This document shows, one piece after another, positions 8,218 to 17,026 of a stretch of DNA of 64,000 nucleotides. Below the pieces are notes generated by a model. It was given only the letters and a program-made list of their open reading frames with translations, made no database searches and was not told where the DNA came from. The DNA is from Ruminococcus turbiniformis. GTDB taxonomy: Bacteria > Bacillota > Clostridia > Lachnospirales > Lachnospiraceae. The position numbers and the translations under genes are program-made. Location of the stretch: contig NZ_JAJEQX010000009.1 of assembly GCF_020687545.1 (NCBI RefSeq), positions 1 through 64,000 of the forward strand. Direction: 5' to 3'. How positions within the stretch are numbered: position 1 is the first letter of the stretch; each line of letters begins with the position of its first letter.

Positions 8218-10293
8218 ATGAAGGTTTACAGAACGGACGAAATCAGAAACGTGGTATTGCTTGGTCACGGCGGAAGCGGAAAGACAAGCCTTGTTGAGGC
8301 AATGCTCTATGTTTCCGGCGCGACGAACCGCATGGGCAAAGTGGCGGAAGCCAACACGGTAAGTGATTTTGATAAAGAGGAGCAGAAACGCGGTTTTTCC
8401 ATCAGTACAAGTCTGGTACCGATTGAGTGGGAAAAGGCGAAGATCAACATCCTTGATACACCGGGATATTTTGATTTTGTAGGAGAGGTTGAGGAAGCGG
8501 TAAGCGCGGCTGACGCGGCGGTTATTGTTGTGTCCGGCAAAGCAGGCGTGCAGGTCGGTACGGAGAAGGCCTGGGAGCTGTGTGACAAGTATAATCTTCC
8601 CCGAATGATCTATGTGACAGAAATGGATGTTGACGATGCCAGCTTCCGTCAGGTTGTGGAAGATCTCACTGCGCGCTATGGAAAGAAGATCGCACCCCAT
8701 TTCCAGCCGATCCGTGAGAACGAGAAACTGGTCGGATACATCAATGTCATCAAAAATGCGGGCCGCAGATACACAGGAATCGGCCAGAGAGAAGAGTGTG
8801 AGATCCCGGATTACTGCAAGCCGAACCTTCAGATTCTAAGAGACTCCCTTATGGAAGCGGTTGCTGAGACGAGCGAAGAGTTTATGGAACGCTATTTCAA
8901 CGGCGAGGAGTTCTCCATCGAGGAGATCCGCGCTGCCATGCGTACAGAAGTAATGGACGGGGATATCGTTCCGGTAGCCATGGGTTCCAATATCCAGGCC
9001 CAGGGCGTTGCCAATCTTCTTTCCGATATTGTAAGATTCTTCCCGAGTCCGGATAAGAGAACGTGCGTTGGCATCAACCGCACGACAAACGATATCTTTG
9101 AGGCGAACTATGAGTTCTCAAAAGCAAAGACTGCATATGTGTTCAAGACAATGGTAGATCCGTTTATCGGAAAATATTCCTTCATTAAGGTGTGCTCCGG
9201 TGTGCTCAAAGGAGACGACGTTCTCTACAATGCAGACACGGATGCAGAGGAAAAACCAGGCAAGCTTTATACAATGTGCGGAAACAAACCGTCGGAAGTG
9301 AGTGAGCTGTTTGCGGGAGATATCGGCGCTATTGCGAAACTTGCGAATACACGCACAGGCGATACGCTGTCCACGAAGTCCACGCAGGTTTCCTATGCGA
9401 AGACCGATTATTCTGTTCCTTATACATATATGAAATACAGTGTGAAGAACAAAGGCGATGAGGACAAGGTGTCCCAGGCGCTCGCAAGAATGACAGCGGA
9501 GGATGTCACGCTGAAAGTTGTCAATGACAGTGAGAACCGTCAGTCCCTTCTCTACGGTATGGGAGATCAGCATCTGGAGATTGCAGCGAGCAAGCTGGCG
9601 GCAAGATACAAGGTGGAGATCATCCTGGAGACGCCGAAGGTGGCGTTCCGTGAGACAATCCGTAAGAACGCGGATGTGGATATGAAGTATAAGAAGCAGA
9701 CCGGCGGACACGGCCAGTACGGTCACGTTAAGATGAAATTTGAGCCTTCAGGCGATCTGGATACACCGTATGTATTTGAAGAGTGCGTTGTCGGCGGCGC
9801 GGTTCCGAAGAACTACTTCCCGGCAGTGGAGAAGGGGCTTCAGGAATCCGTTGTGAAAGGGCCTCTTGCCGGATATCCGGTTGTGGGCGTAAAGGCGATC
9901 CTTTACGATGGATCTTATCATCCGGTAGACTCCTCGGAGATGGCGTTCAAGACCGCCACATCCCAGGCGTTTAAGAAAGGGTTCATGGAGGCTTCTCCGG
10001 TTCTTCTTGAGCCAATCGCATCCATCAAGGTGACAGTCCCCGATGAATATACGGGAGACGTAATGGGTGATCTTAACAAGAGACGCGGACGTGTGCTTGG
10101 CATGAATCCGGTTTCCGGCGGCAAGCAGGTGATTGAGGCGGATATCCCGATGACAGGAGTATTCGGGTACTGCACGACGCTCCGCTCCATGACCGGCGGA
10201 CGCGGCACGTATGAGTATACCTTTGCGAGATACGAGCAGGCCCCGTCCGATGTGCAGGAGAAGGAGATCGCCGCAAGAGCAGCGGAAGAGTAA
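8218..10293 (+). CDS. Elongation factor G-like translational GTPase (EF-G paralogue)
   Basis: A 691-aa protein with EF-G domain order: GTPase domain with P-loop GHGGSGKTSL (residues 15-24), switch II DTPGYFDF, then beta-barrel and C-terminal domains including TGGHGQYGHV and a G-domain IV/V tail. The G4 motif reads TEMD instead of the usual NKMD, as in the EF-G-like clade that coexists with canonical EF-G, so I call it a paralogue rather than the main translocase. Its role in the cell is not established from sequence. The ATG at 8218 follows AAGGAGG; the upstream in-frame codons to 8158 are not needed. It is monocistronic, with a promoter upstream and terminator downstream. Confidence 0.85.
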   Translation: MKVYRTDEIRNVVLLGHGGSGKTSLVEAMLYVSGATNRMGKVAEANTVSDFDKEEQKRGFSISTSLVPIEWEKAKINILDTPGYFDFVGEVEEAVSAADAAVIVVSGKAGVQVGTEKAWELCDKYNLPRMIYVTEMDVDDASFRQVVEDLTARYGKKIAPHFQPIRENEKLVGYINVIKNAGRRYTGIGQREECEIPDYCKPNLQILRDSLMEAVAETSEEFMERYFNGEEFSIEEIRAAMRTEVMDGDIVPVAMGSNIQAQGVANLLSDIVRFFPSPDKRTCVGINRTTNDIFEANYEFSKAKTAYVFKTMVDPFIGKYSFIKVCSGVLKGDDVLYNADTDAEEKPGKLYTMCGNKPSEVSELFAGDIGAIAKLANTRTGDTLSTKSTQVSYAKTDYSVPYTYMKYSVKNKGDEDKVSQALARMTAEDVTLKVVNDSENRQSLLYGMGDQHLEIAASKLAARYKVEIILETPKVAFRETIRKNADVDMKYKKQTGGHGQYGHVKMKFEPSGDLDTPYVFEECVVGGAVPKNYFPAVEKGLQESVVKGPLAGYPVVGVKAILYDGSYHPVDSSEMAFKTATSQAFKKGFMEASPVLLEPIASIKVTVPDEYTGDVMGDLNKRRGRVLGMNPVSGGKQVIEADIPMTGVFGYCTTLRSMTGGRGTYEYTFARYEQAPSDVQEKEIAARAAEE

Positions 10294-10362
10294 AGGTAAA
10301 GAAAAAAGAAAAATCCGGGAGCGGATCTAGGTGAAAACTCCTGAAATGCCGGCTTCTGGCAG

Positions 10363-10403
10363 AAAAGCAGAGATATGGTTTCGGGCTGTATCTCTGCTTT
10401 TTG
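10363..10403 (+). terminator. Terminator after the EF-G-like gene
   Basis: AAAAGCAGAGATA (10363-10375) pairs perfectly with TATCTCTGCTTTT (10389-10401), followed by TTG. Confidence 0.85.
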
Positions 10404-10423
10404 TTAAGAAAGCGATAAGGCTG

Positions 10424-10452
10424 TTGTACTTTAATATCAAAGGTGCTATAAT
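10424..10452 (+). promoter_or_regulatory. Promoter for trkA-trkH
   Basis: TTGTAC (10424-10429) and TATAAT (10447-10452) with a 17-bp spacer, 58 bp ahead of the trkA ATG. Confidence 0.75.
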
Positions 10453-10509
10453 TGCTCTGCCGACGAGGCGGACTAAAAATTCATATGAGGATTTGCAGAG
10501 GGAAAAGTG

Positions 10510-11868
10510 ATGGAAATTGTTATTATAGGCGACGGAAAAGTAGGGTACAGACTTGCAAAACAGCTTTCTGTTGAAGACTATGATGTGGTGATGATCGACA
10601 GCAATGAAAAGAAGTTAAGATACGCTGTTGACAGGCTCGACATTGCATGTGTGACAGGGGACGGCGCAGAAGCCGCTGTACAGAAAGAGGCCGGTGTGGA
10701 ACACTCAGATCTGGTCATTGCATGTACTTCCTCTGACGAGTTGAATATGCTCAGCTGCCTGATCGCCAGAAGACTGGGAGCGAAACATACGATTGCCCGC
10801 GTCAGAAATCCGGTTTATTTCGGACAGATCGGTCTTCTTAAAGAAGATCTCCATCTGAGCATGGCCGTAAATCCGGAACTGATTGTTGCTGACGAGATCA
10901 ACAGGCTTCTCCTGTTCCCCGATGCGAGCAAGGTTGAGACTTTTGTAAAAGGCCGGGTGGAACTGATTGAGTTCCCGATCTGCGCGGAGAGCAGGCTGAT
11001 CGGGCATTCTCTTGCGGATCTGTACGACAGATTCCAGATTAAGGTGCTTGTGTGCGCGGTTGAGACTGCGGATCAGGTGCTGATCCCGGATGGAGACTAT
11101 ATATTAAGGGAGGGCGACAGACTACATATTGCGGCTTCCCACAGAGAAATCGAGCTGTTTTTCAAACAGTTCGGAAAACACAGAGAGAAGATCAGAAAAG
11201 TGATCATCTGCGGCGGAGGCCGTGTGGCATACTACCTCGGGAAACAGCTCGGAGCTGTCGGAATGCAGGTGAAGATCATAGAAAAGGATGAAGAGCGGTG
11301 CGAGCAGCTCTGCGAGATCCTGCCCAAGGCTACAATTATTCAGGGAGACGCGACAGATCACGATCTTCTGATAGAGGAAGGCGTTGCCGAGGCAGATGCG
11401 TTTGTGGCTCTGACAGGAATGGATGAGGAGAATATTATCACCTCTCTCTTTGCGAAAAAGCAGGGCGTAGGCAAAATAGTCGCAAAGGTGAATGAGGACA
11501 GAAGAGTCCGGCTTGTAGAAGGTTTCGGCATTGACAGTATTGTCTCGCCGAAGCTGGCGACGGCGGATGCGATCATGAGCTATGTACGGGCGAGAAGAAA
11601 TTCTCAGGGAAGCGCCAATGTGGAAACGATGTACCAGCTTGTGGATGAGCAGGTAGAGGCTCTGGAGTTTATTATCAGGTCAGAGACAAAATACACAGGG
11701 GTTCCGCTCAGGGATCTCTCTCTGAAGTCCAACAACCTGATCGCATGCATTGCCCGGAAGCACCAGATCATTATTCCGGGCGGAGATGACTGCCTTCAGG
11801 TGGGCGACAGCGTGATTGTCATTACAATGGAAAAAAGCATAGATGATATAGAGGACATCTTAATGTAG
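10510..11868 (+). CDS. trkA: Trk potassium uptake system regulatory subunit TrkA
   Basis: Cytoplasmic NAD(H)-binding gating subunit of the Trk potassium channel. The 452-aa protein carries two tandem RCK units, each with a Rossmann motif (IIGDGKVGYRLAKQL near residue 5 and IICGGGRVAYYLGKQL near 230) followed by a TrkA-C domain. RCK-C domains of related Firmicute potassium proteins bind cyclic di-AMP, and cdaA lies in this window, but binding by this protein is not shown. The start is ATG 10510, preceded directly by an in-frame GTG; the ribosome site (GAGGG) is weak. trkH follows after 10 bp. Confidence 0.95.
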   Translation: MEIVIIGDGKVGYRLAKQLSVEDYDVVMIDSNEKKLRYAVDRLDIACVTGDGAEAAVQKEAGVEHSDLVIACTSSDELNMLSCLIARRLGAKHTIARVRNPVYFGQIGLLKEDLHLSMAVNPELIVADEINRLLLFPDASKVETFVKGRVELIEFPICAESRLIGHSLADLYDRFQIKVLVCAVETADQVLIPDGDYILREGDRLHIAASHREIELFFKQFGKHREKIRKVIICGGGRVAYYLGKQLGAVGMQVKIIEKDEERCEQLCEILPKATIIQGDATDHDLLIEEGVAEADAFVALTGMDEENIITSLFAKKQGVGKIVAKVNEDRRVRLVEGFGIDSIVSPKLATADAIMSYVRARRNSQGSANVETMYQLVDEQVEALEFIIRSETKYTGVPLRDLSLKSNNLIACIARKHQIIIPGGDDCLQVGDSVIVITMEKSIDDIEDILM

Positions 11869-11878
11869 GGGCGGAACA

Positions 11879-13324
11879 ATGAATAAAAAAATGATCATAT
11901 ATATTCTGGGCAAAATGCTGGGAGTCGAGGGAGCGGTGCTCCTGATCCCGGCAATTGTCTCATTTGTCTACGGAGAGAGGAGCGGCCTGTCGTTTGTGGC
12001 TGTTTCTGTGATCCTTGCTGTTATCTTTCTGCTTTTAGGGAGAAAGAAGCCGGAATCTACCACGATATACGGAAAGGAAGGATTCGTTATTGTCGGCCTT
12101 GCCTGGGTTCTGTGGTCGCTGTTCGGGGCGCTGCCATTCTGTATTTCGGGAAGTATTCCGAATTATATCGATGCGTTTTTTGAGACGGTATCCGGATTTA
12201 CGACAACCGGGTCCACGATTCTTACGGATATTGAATCACTGCCGATGGGAGTCAATTTCTGGAGATGCTTTACGCACTGGATCGGCGGTATGGGTGTGCT
12301 CGTCTTTGTGCTGATGATCACATCTCTGGATGACCAGAACTCCATGCCGCTTATGCGTGCCGAGATGCCGGGGCCGGAGGCGGATAAGCTTGTTCCAAAA
12401 GCAAGGCATACGGCAAAGATTCTCTATGAGATGTATTTTGTACTGACCGCAGCCGAGGTTGTCCTCCTTATGTTCGGGGGCATGAATCTGTACGACGCAG
12501 TTGTCCATTCGTTCAGTACGGCGGGCACAGGCGGATTTTCCAACAGGAATGCCAGCGTAAGTTTTTACGACAGCGCATATATTGACGGTGTCATTACTGT
12601 GTTTATGATCCTGTTCGGCGTGAATTTCAACCTGTATTTCCTCCTTCTTCTCAAGGACTGGAAGAGCGTGCTGAAAAACGAGGAACTCAGGGCATACCTG
12701 GGGATCATTGCCACGGCCATCGCGGTTATTACGGTCAATATTGTGAATATATACGGAAGCGTACTGCATGCGTTCCGGTATGCGTCCTTCCAGGTGGCGT
12801 CGATCATTACAACAACAGGATTTTATACGGCGGATTTCGAACTGTGGCCGCAGCTTTCCCAGGTGATACTTCTGACGGTAATGTTTGTAGGAGCCTGTGC
12901 GGGTTCCACGGGAGGCGGAATCAAAGTATGCCGTTTCGTTATATTGTGTAAGTCAATCCGTCAGGAGCTTAAGAAAATCCTTCATCCCAATGCGGTTACT
13001 GTTGTAAAAATGAATGGCAAAAAGGTCAGCGCGGAGACGCTTCGGGGGATTAATGTATATTTTGCGGCATACATATTTATAATGGTATTGTCCGTAATTC
13101 TCGTCTCCATCGACAACTTTGATTTTGCAACTTCGTTCAGCGGTGTTCTGACAACGATCAATAATGTGGGACCGGGAATTTCAAAAGTGGGGCCTGTGGA
13201 CAATTTCTACATGTTCTCGCCGCTGTCAAAGATTGTATTCAGCTTCGACATGCTTGTGGGAAGACTTGAGATTATTCCATTTCTGCTCATGCTCTCTCTG
13301 GATCTGTGGAGGAGAAGATTTTAG
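11879..13324 (+). CDS. trkH: Trk potassium uptake system membrane subunit TrkH
   Basis: Potassium-conducting membrane subunit of the Trk system, partner of TrkA. The 481-aa protein is strongly hydrophobic with the four M1-P-M2 repeats of the family. Selectivity-filter-like segments are visible as VSGFTTTGST, STAGTGGFSN, TTTGFYTADF and TTINNVGPG. It starts 10 bp after trkA with GGGGCGGAAC as ribosome site, so the two are translated from one mRNA. The length is normal and nothing is missing. Confidence 0.95.
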   Translation: MNKKMIIYILGKMLGVEGAVLLIPAIVSFVYGERSGLSFVAVSVILAVIFLLLGRKKPESTTIYGKEGFVIVGLAWVLWSLFGALPFCISGSIPNYIDAFFETVSGFTTTGSTILTDIESLPMGVNFWRCFTHWIGGMGVLVFVLMITSLDDQNSMPLMRAEMPGPEADKLVPKARHTAKILYEMYFVLTAAEVVLLMFGGMNLYDAVVHSFSTAGTGGFSNRNASVSFYDSAYIDGVITVFMILFGVNFNLYFLLLLKDWKSVLKNEELRAYLGIIATAIAVITVNIVNIYGSVLHAFRYASFQVASIITTTGFYTADFELWPQLSQVILLTVMFVGACAGSTGGGIKVCRFVILCKSIRQELKKILHPNAVTVVKMNGKKVSAETLRGINVYFAAYIFIMVLSVILVSIDNFDFATSFSGVLTTINNVGPGISKVGPVDNFYMFSPLSKIVFSFDMLVGRLEIIPFLLMLSLDLWRRRF

Positions 13325-13398
13325 ACGGAAGAATCCGGGGAGAAGAGTTCTGACAGAAGGTTCAGACGATAGAATCTAGAGGAAAGGAAAAAGACAAT

Positions 13399-14997
13399 AT
13401 GAAAAGCTTCAGGAACAGACTGATCGCTGTTGCGGCGGTTATCATACTTCTCGGCGTGTACTACTACGCAGCCCTGCCCGCGATCAATATTCATGCGACG
13501 GAATTCTGGATATTTCTTGCGGCGCTGCTTATTCTGGCCGCTGTCGTTTTTGCCAGAAGGAAAAGGCTCAGCAGATATGAACTGAAAGAATCAAAGGGAC
13601 TTAAGCTGATTCTGGGACTGCTGGCGGCTGTTGTGATCATCTATATCGTCGGCGCGGTCCTCTCGTCACCCATTGTGAACGCGAAAAAGTACCAGCAGCT
13701 TATGACTGTGGAAAACGGGGAGTTTACAAAGGACATTGAGGAACTTTCATTTGACCAGATTCCGCTTCTTGACAGGGATTCCGCAACGCTTCTCGGGAAC
13801 AGGGTTATGGGAAGCATGGTGGACATGGTGTCTCAGTTTGAGGTGGATGAACTGTATTCCCAGATTAACTATCAGGATCGTCCGGTGCGGGTGTCTCCGC
13901 TGAAATATGCCAGCATCGTCAAGTGGCTGACAAACCAGAGCGAGGGCATTCCTGCCTATATCAAGATTGATATGGCGACACAGGAGACGGAACTTGTGAA
14001 GCTGGACGAAGGCATGAAATATACGACAAGCGACCATTTCAACCGGAACATTTACCGGCATCTGCGGTTCCGTTATCCGACCTATATTTTCAATGACCTG
14101 AGTTTTGAAGTGGATGATGAGGGGACGCCTTACTGGATCTGTCCGGTGAAGAAATATAATATCGGCCTGTTCGGAGGTGTGACGATCGGAAGAGTCGTTC
14201 TGTGCAACGCGATTACCGGGGAAACACAGGATTATGCTGTTGAGGACGCGCCTCAGTGGATTGACCGGGCGTACTCCGCGGATATGCTTGTAGAGCTGTA
14301 TGATTATCACGGGACGCTCAAGCACGGTTTCCTGAACAGTGTGCTCGGGCAGCGGGACTGCCTTGCAACAACAGACGGGTATAACTACCTTGCGATCAAT
14401 GACGATGTGTGGGTATACACCGGAGTTACTTCCATTACGGGAGATCAGTCAAACGTCGGGTTTGTGCTGATGAACCAGAGAACAATGGAGACAAAATTCT
14501 ATGAAGTGGAAGGGGCGACTGAGGCATCTGCCATGGCGTCCGCTGAAGGCCAGGTGCAGAACCTGCATTATACGGCCACGTTCCCGCTCCTTCTGAATAT
14601 CTCCGGTGAGCCGACATACTTTATCGCGCTCAAGGACGATGCGGGTCTTGTGAAGATGTATGCCATGGTAAATGTGCAGCGGTATCAGATCGTTGCAACC
14701 GGGGATACAGTCAGCGAGTGTGAAGAACAGTACACGTCGCTGATGTACGAGAACGGAATCCGTGAAGTGGAAGAAGATACCCGGGATGTGCAGACTGTCA
14801 CAGGAGCGATTACGCGGATTGCGCAGGGAGTAATCGATGGAAATTCACACTATTATATTATGGTGGAAGGATCGGAAGAGATTTTCGATGTGCCGGTTGT
14901 GGATTTTATCGATGTGATCCGCTATAATGTCGGAGATGAGATTACAATAGAATATAAAGAGGGAGAGGAAACAAATACGGTTGTTTCCCTGAAATAG
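13399..14997 (+). CDS. Uncharacterised membrane-anchored protein downstream of trkAH
   Basis: I do not recognise a named family. The 532-aa protein has three hydrophobic segments near the N terminus (about 8-28, 34-52 and 70-92), then about 430 mostly soluble residues rich in Tyr and acidic residues, probably outside the membrane. The C-terminal 75 residues (from about 455) look like a small beta domain. It starts 74 bp after trkH with AGAGGAAAGG upstream and ends in a double hairpin. The position suggests co-expression with potassium uptake, but no function is inferred. Confidence 0.75.
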   Translation: MKSFRNRLIAVAAVIILLGVYYYAALPAINIHATEFWIFLAALLILAAVVFARRKRLSRYELKESKGLKLILGLLAAVVIIYIVGAVLSSPIVNAKKYQQLMTVENGEFTKDIEELSFDQIPLLDRDSATLLGNRVMGSMVDMVSQFEVDELYSQINYQDRPVRVSPLKYASIVKWLTNQSEGIPAYIKIDMATQETELVKLDEGMKYTTSDHFNRNIYRHLRFRYPTYIFNDLSFEVDDEGTPYWICPVKKYNIGLFGGVTIGRVVLCNAITGETQDYAVEDAPQWIDRAYSADMLVELYDYHGTLKHGFLNSVLGQRDCLATTDGYNYLAINDDVWVYTGVTSITGDQSNVGFVLMNQRTMETKFYEVEGATEASAMASAEGQVQNLHYTATFPLLLNISGEPTYFIALKDDAGLVKMYAMVNVQRYQIVATGDTVSECEEQYTSLMYENGIREVEEDTRDVQTVTGAITRIAQGVIDGNSHYYIMVEGSEEIFDVPVVDFIDVIRYNVGDEITIEYKEGEETNTVVSLK

Positions 14998-15040
14998 AGA
15001 CGGCCCCCTGCCGGGGGCCGGAACAATTCGGGAAAAGAAG

Positions 15041-15085
15041 AGCCGCCGGCCCGCGGAATATTTTGTCTGCGGGCCGGCGGCTTTG
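15041..15085 (+). terminator. Strong hairpin terminator, probably bidirectional
   Basis: AGCCGCCGGCCCGC (15041-15054) pairs perfectly with GCGGGCCGGCGGCT (15069-15082), followed by TT. A second GC hairpin GGCCCCCTGCCGGGGGCC sits just upstream at 15002-15019. It lies between two convergent genes. Confidence 0.75.
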
Positions 15086-15128
15086 CCGTCGTTACTCTGT
15101 ATTCAATTCTGATTTTTCTGATTTTCGG

Positions 15129-15545
15129 TCAGTTCAGCACAGTGTATGAATCAACATCCGGAATGTCGTTCTTCTCAGCGCTGACACTGAGATAGAAATC
15201 AATGTTGTTTTCACTGGAAATTTTATTCAGTTTCTGAAGAAATGCCGGGAGGCTTTCAAGCGTGATATTTGCCTGTTTCAGAACACTGTCGATAAAAATG
15301 ACTTCGATATCATGGTTGCCGGCTACCATGCCATAGAGAAATCCTACGAATTCTTCAAGAGTGAGGATGTCGGGATAATCTGCCATACGGATTGCGCGGA
15401 TGTTAAAGTCAACGGTGTAAGTATCCTTGTGGCTCTTTTTGATCAATACTACGTTTCCATTGGAAGTTTTCACCTTCTCATTTGCAAGTTCGATCATCTG
15501 CTGTGTTTTTCCACTGCCGCGTGGACCTGTTATTAAATTTACCAT
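15129..15545 (-). CDS. Small P-loop nucleotide-binding protein of unknown role
   Basis: A 138-aa protein with Walker A GPRGSGKT at residues 6-13 and a hydrophobic strand ending in Asp (IEVIFID, near residue 85) that could be Walker B. It is too short for a full helicase or kinase. I recognise it only as a conserved small ATPase-like protein seen in clostridia, with no assigned function. The start is the ATG at 15545, preceded by AAAGGAG; the longer open frame to 15587 runs through the ribosome site. It is divergent from the DUF3793-flavodoxin unit. Confidence 0.75.
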   Translation of the reverse strand: MVNLITGPRGSGKTQQMIELANEKVKTSNGNVVLIKKSHKDTYTVDFNIRAIRMADYPDILTLEEFVGFLYGMVAGNHDIEVIFIDSVLKQANITLESLPAFLQKLNKISSENNIDFYLSVSAEKNDIPDVDSYTVLN

Positions 15546-15573
15546 GGCGAATCTCTCCTTTATGTATGTATTG

Positions 15574-15636
15574 TTTGAGAATATCACCTCTCAAATATCT
15601 TAAAATCATTATACACTAAAGCAATGTGGGGAACAA
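15574..15636 (-). promoter_or_regulatory. Promoter and 22-bp dyad operator of the P-loop gene
   Basis: On the minus strand, TTGTTC (15631-15636) and TATAAT (15608-15613) are 17 bp apart. Just downstream, TTTGAGA (15574-15580) and TCTCAAA (15589-15595) form a perfect dyad around an 8-bp centre. The TTCTCAA half-site also occurs in the divergent promoter at 15679-15745. Confidence 0.6.
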
Positions 15637-15692
15637 CTAAAAAAAGGATAAAAATAAAAAACATAAAATGATAAATGTTCTCAAAAATGATA

Positions 15693-15745
15693 TTGAAAAC
15701 AATGCCGCAGTGTGATAAGATTCAATCAATTGAAAATCATTCTCA
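15693..15745 (+). promoter_or_regulatory. Promoter with Fur-box-like operator for DUF3793-flavodoxin
   Basis: TTGAAA (15693-15698) and TAAGAT (15716-15721), 17 bp apart. TGAAAAT-C-ATTCTCA (15731-15745) is a 7-1-7 near-palindrome like Fur family sites and covers the expected start point. A related TTCTCAAAAATGATATTGAA lies across the -35 region at 15678-15697. Confidence 0.5.
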
Positions 15746-15826
15746 AAATATGCCGCTGAAATTCTCTGCTGTGTGGCCCTGTAAACGGGAATATAAATGG
15801 GAGAAAAACGGCCGGAAGGAGGAATT

Positions 15827-16420
15827 ATGCCTGCAGAAGTTTTGTCGTATTTTCTGAAAAACAGTGACCTCAGGCTGAGGCTTGCATTTCAGGTGGTACT
15901 CCAGTGTGCGCCTTTTTTAAAAGGACTGAAGGTATCCTGTGTCATATCGGTGGATACCGCACTGTACGGGGTGCTCGAAGAACTGTTTAAGGAGACAGAG
16001 ATTGCCTGGTACAGGCTTTCTGAATCAGAGGGAAAATGCCTTGTCCTTTTTTACCGTCCCGCTGAGCTTGAAAAGTATCTGAACAGTTCGTGCGTGAACG
16101 CGCTGGCCGGAGAGTACGGTTACGGCGGCATGCCGCTTTATGAAATGCTCCGCCGCCTTAAGAACCGGGTGAGGACTTTTGCGGAGAGGGGAATGGGATT
16201 CCCGCATGAGATCGGCATTTTTCTCGGGTACCCGGAGGAAGATATCAGGGGCTTTATCGAAAACAGGGGACAGCGATACCGGATGACCGGATACTGGAAG
16301 GTATATGGAGATACGGAGCGGGCGGGGATGATTTTCAGGGAATATGACCGCGCAAAAGACTGTGCAGTCAATGAATTTCTGACCGGAAAGAGTATCCGGG
16401 AAATCGCCGCAGGGCAGTAA
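15827..16420 (+). CDS. DUF3793 family protein
   Basis: A 197-aa protein of the DUF3793 family, recognised from the C-terminal FLGYPEEDIRGFIENRG segment (about residues 139-155), a run of conserved Cys/Tyr and a late Lys/Glu-rich helix. Its biochemical role is unknown. The ATG at 15827 is preferred over the longer open frame because GGAAGGAGG sits 5 bases upstream. It is followed after 18 bp by a flavodoxin gene, a frequent pairing in Lachnospiraceae, and the Fur-like operator upstream points to iron-related expression. The iron link is inference. Confidence 0.8.
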   Translation: MPAEVLSYFLKNSDLRLRLAFQVVLQCAPFLKGLKVSCVISVDTALYGVLEELFKETEIAWYRLSESEGKCLVLFYRPAELEKYLNSSCVNALAGEYGYGGMPLYEMLRRLKNRVRTFAERGMGFPHEIGIFLGYPEEDIRGFIENRGQRYRMTGYWKVYGDTERAGMIFREYDRAKDCAVNEFLTGKSIREIAAGQ

Positions 16421-16438
16421 TGAAATGGAGGAGAAAAT

Positions 16439-16873
16439 ATGAGTGTACCAGTAGTTTATTGGAGTGGAACCGGAAATACCCAGATGATGGCAGAAGCTGT
16501 GGCAGAAGGCATTCGGGCTGCCGGAGCAGAGGCAAATGTTATGGAGGTAGGCGGCGCGGACGCAGCCGCGCTTGCGTCAGAGAATGCGTTTGCACTCGGA
16601 TGCCCGTCCATGGGTGCAGAGCAGCTTGAAGAAAGTGAGATGGAACCTTTTGTGGAAGCTCTTGAGCCTCTTGTATCAGGAAGAAAAATTCTTCTTTTCG
16701 GCTCCTACGGATGGGGAGACGGAGAGTGGATGAGAGACTGGGCAGAACGCATGAAAGCTGCAGGGGCGGTTCTTGTCAGAGAGGAGGGAATTATTGCCAA
16801 CGAGACTCCGGATGAAGAGGCGCTTGAGCAGTGCCGTGCGGCGGGAAAAGACCTGGCGGCGGAAGTACAGTGA
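16439..16873 (+). CDS. Flavodoxin
   Basis: Small FMN-binding electron carrier, cytoplasmic. The 144-aa protein has the phosphate-binding loop WSGTGNTQMMAE at residues 8-19 and an isoalloxazine-loop segment FGSYGWGDGEW at about 87-97, both typical of short-chain clostridial flavodoxins. Flavodoxins commonly replace ferredoxin in iron limitation, which agrees with the Fur-like site before this two-gene operon. The ribosome site TGGAGGAG is 7 bases before the ATG. Confidence 0.92.
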   Translation: MSVPVVYWSGTGNTQMMAEAVAEGIRAAGAEANVMEVGGADAAALASENAFALGCPSMGAEQLEESEMEPFVEALEPLVSGRKILLFGSYGWGDGEWMRDWAERMKAAGAVLVREEGIIANETPDEEALEQCRAAGKDLAAEVQ

Positions 16874-16904
16874 TCAGAAAAGGGAAGATTCAGCGGGTTA
16901 TACA

Positions 16905-16934
16905 TTGACAAAACTGCCGTATTGTGCATATGAT
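16905..16934 (+). promoter_or_regulatory. Promoter for the ZIP transporter
   Basis: TTGACA (16905-16910) and TATGAT (16929-16934) with an 18-bp spacer, 93 bp ahead of the ATG at 17027. Confidence 0.6.
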
Positions 16935-17026
16935 GATACAGGGTTCAGGCAAGGGGATGAAAAATATTTTCCAGAAGATTTCCGATTGCCAGTGCCTGAA
17001 TAATATAATGCACAGGGGGCAGATTA

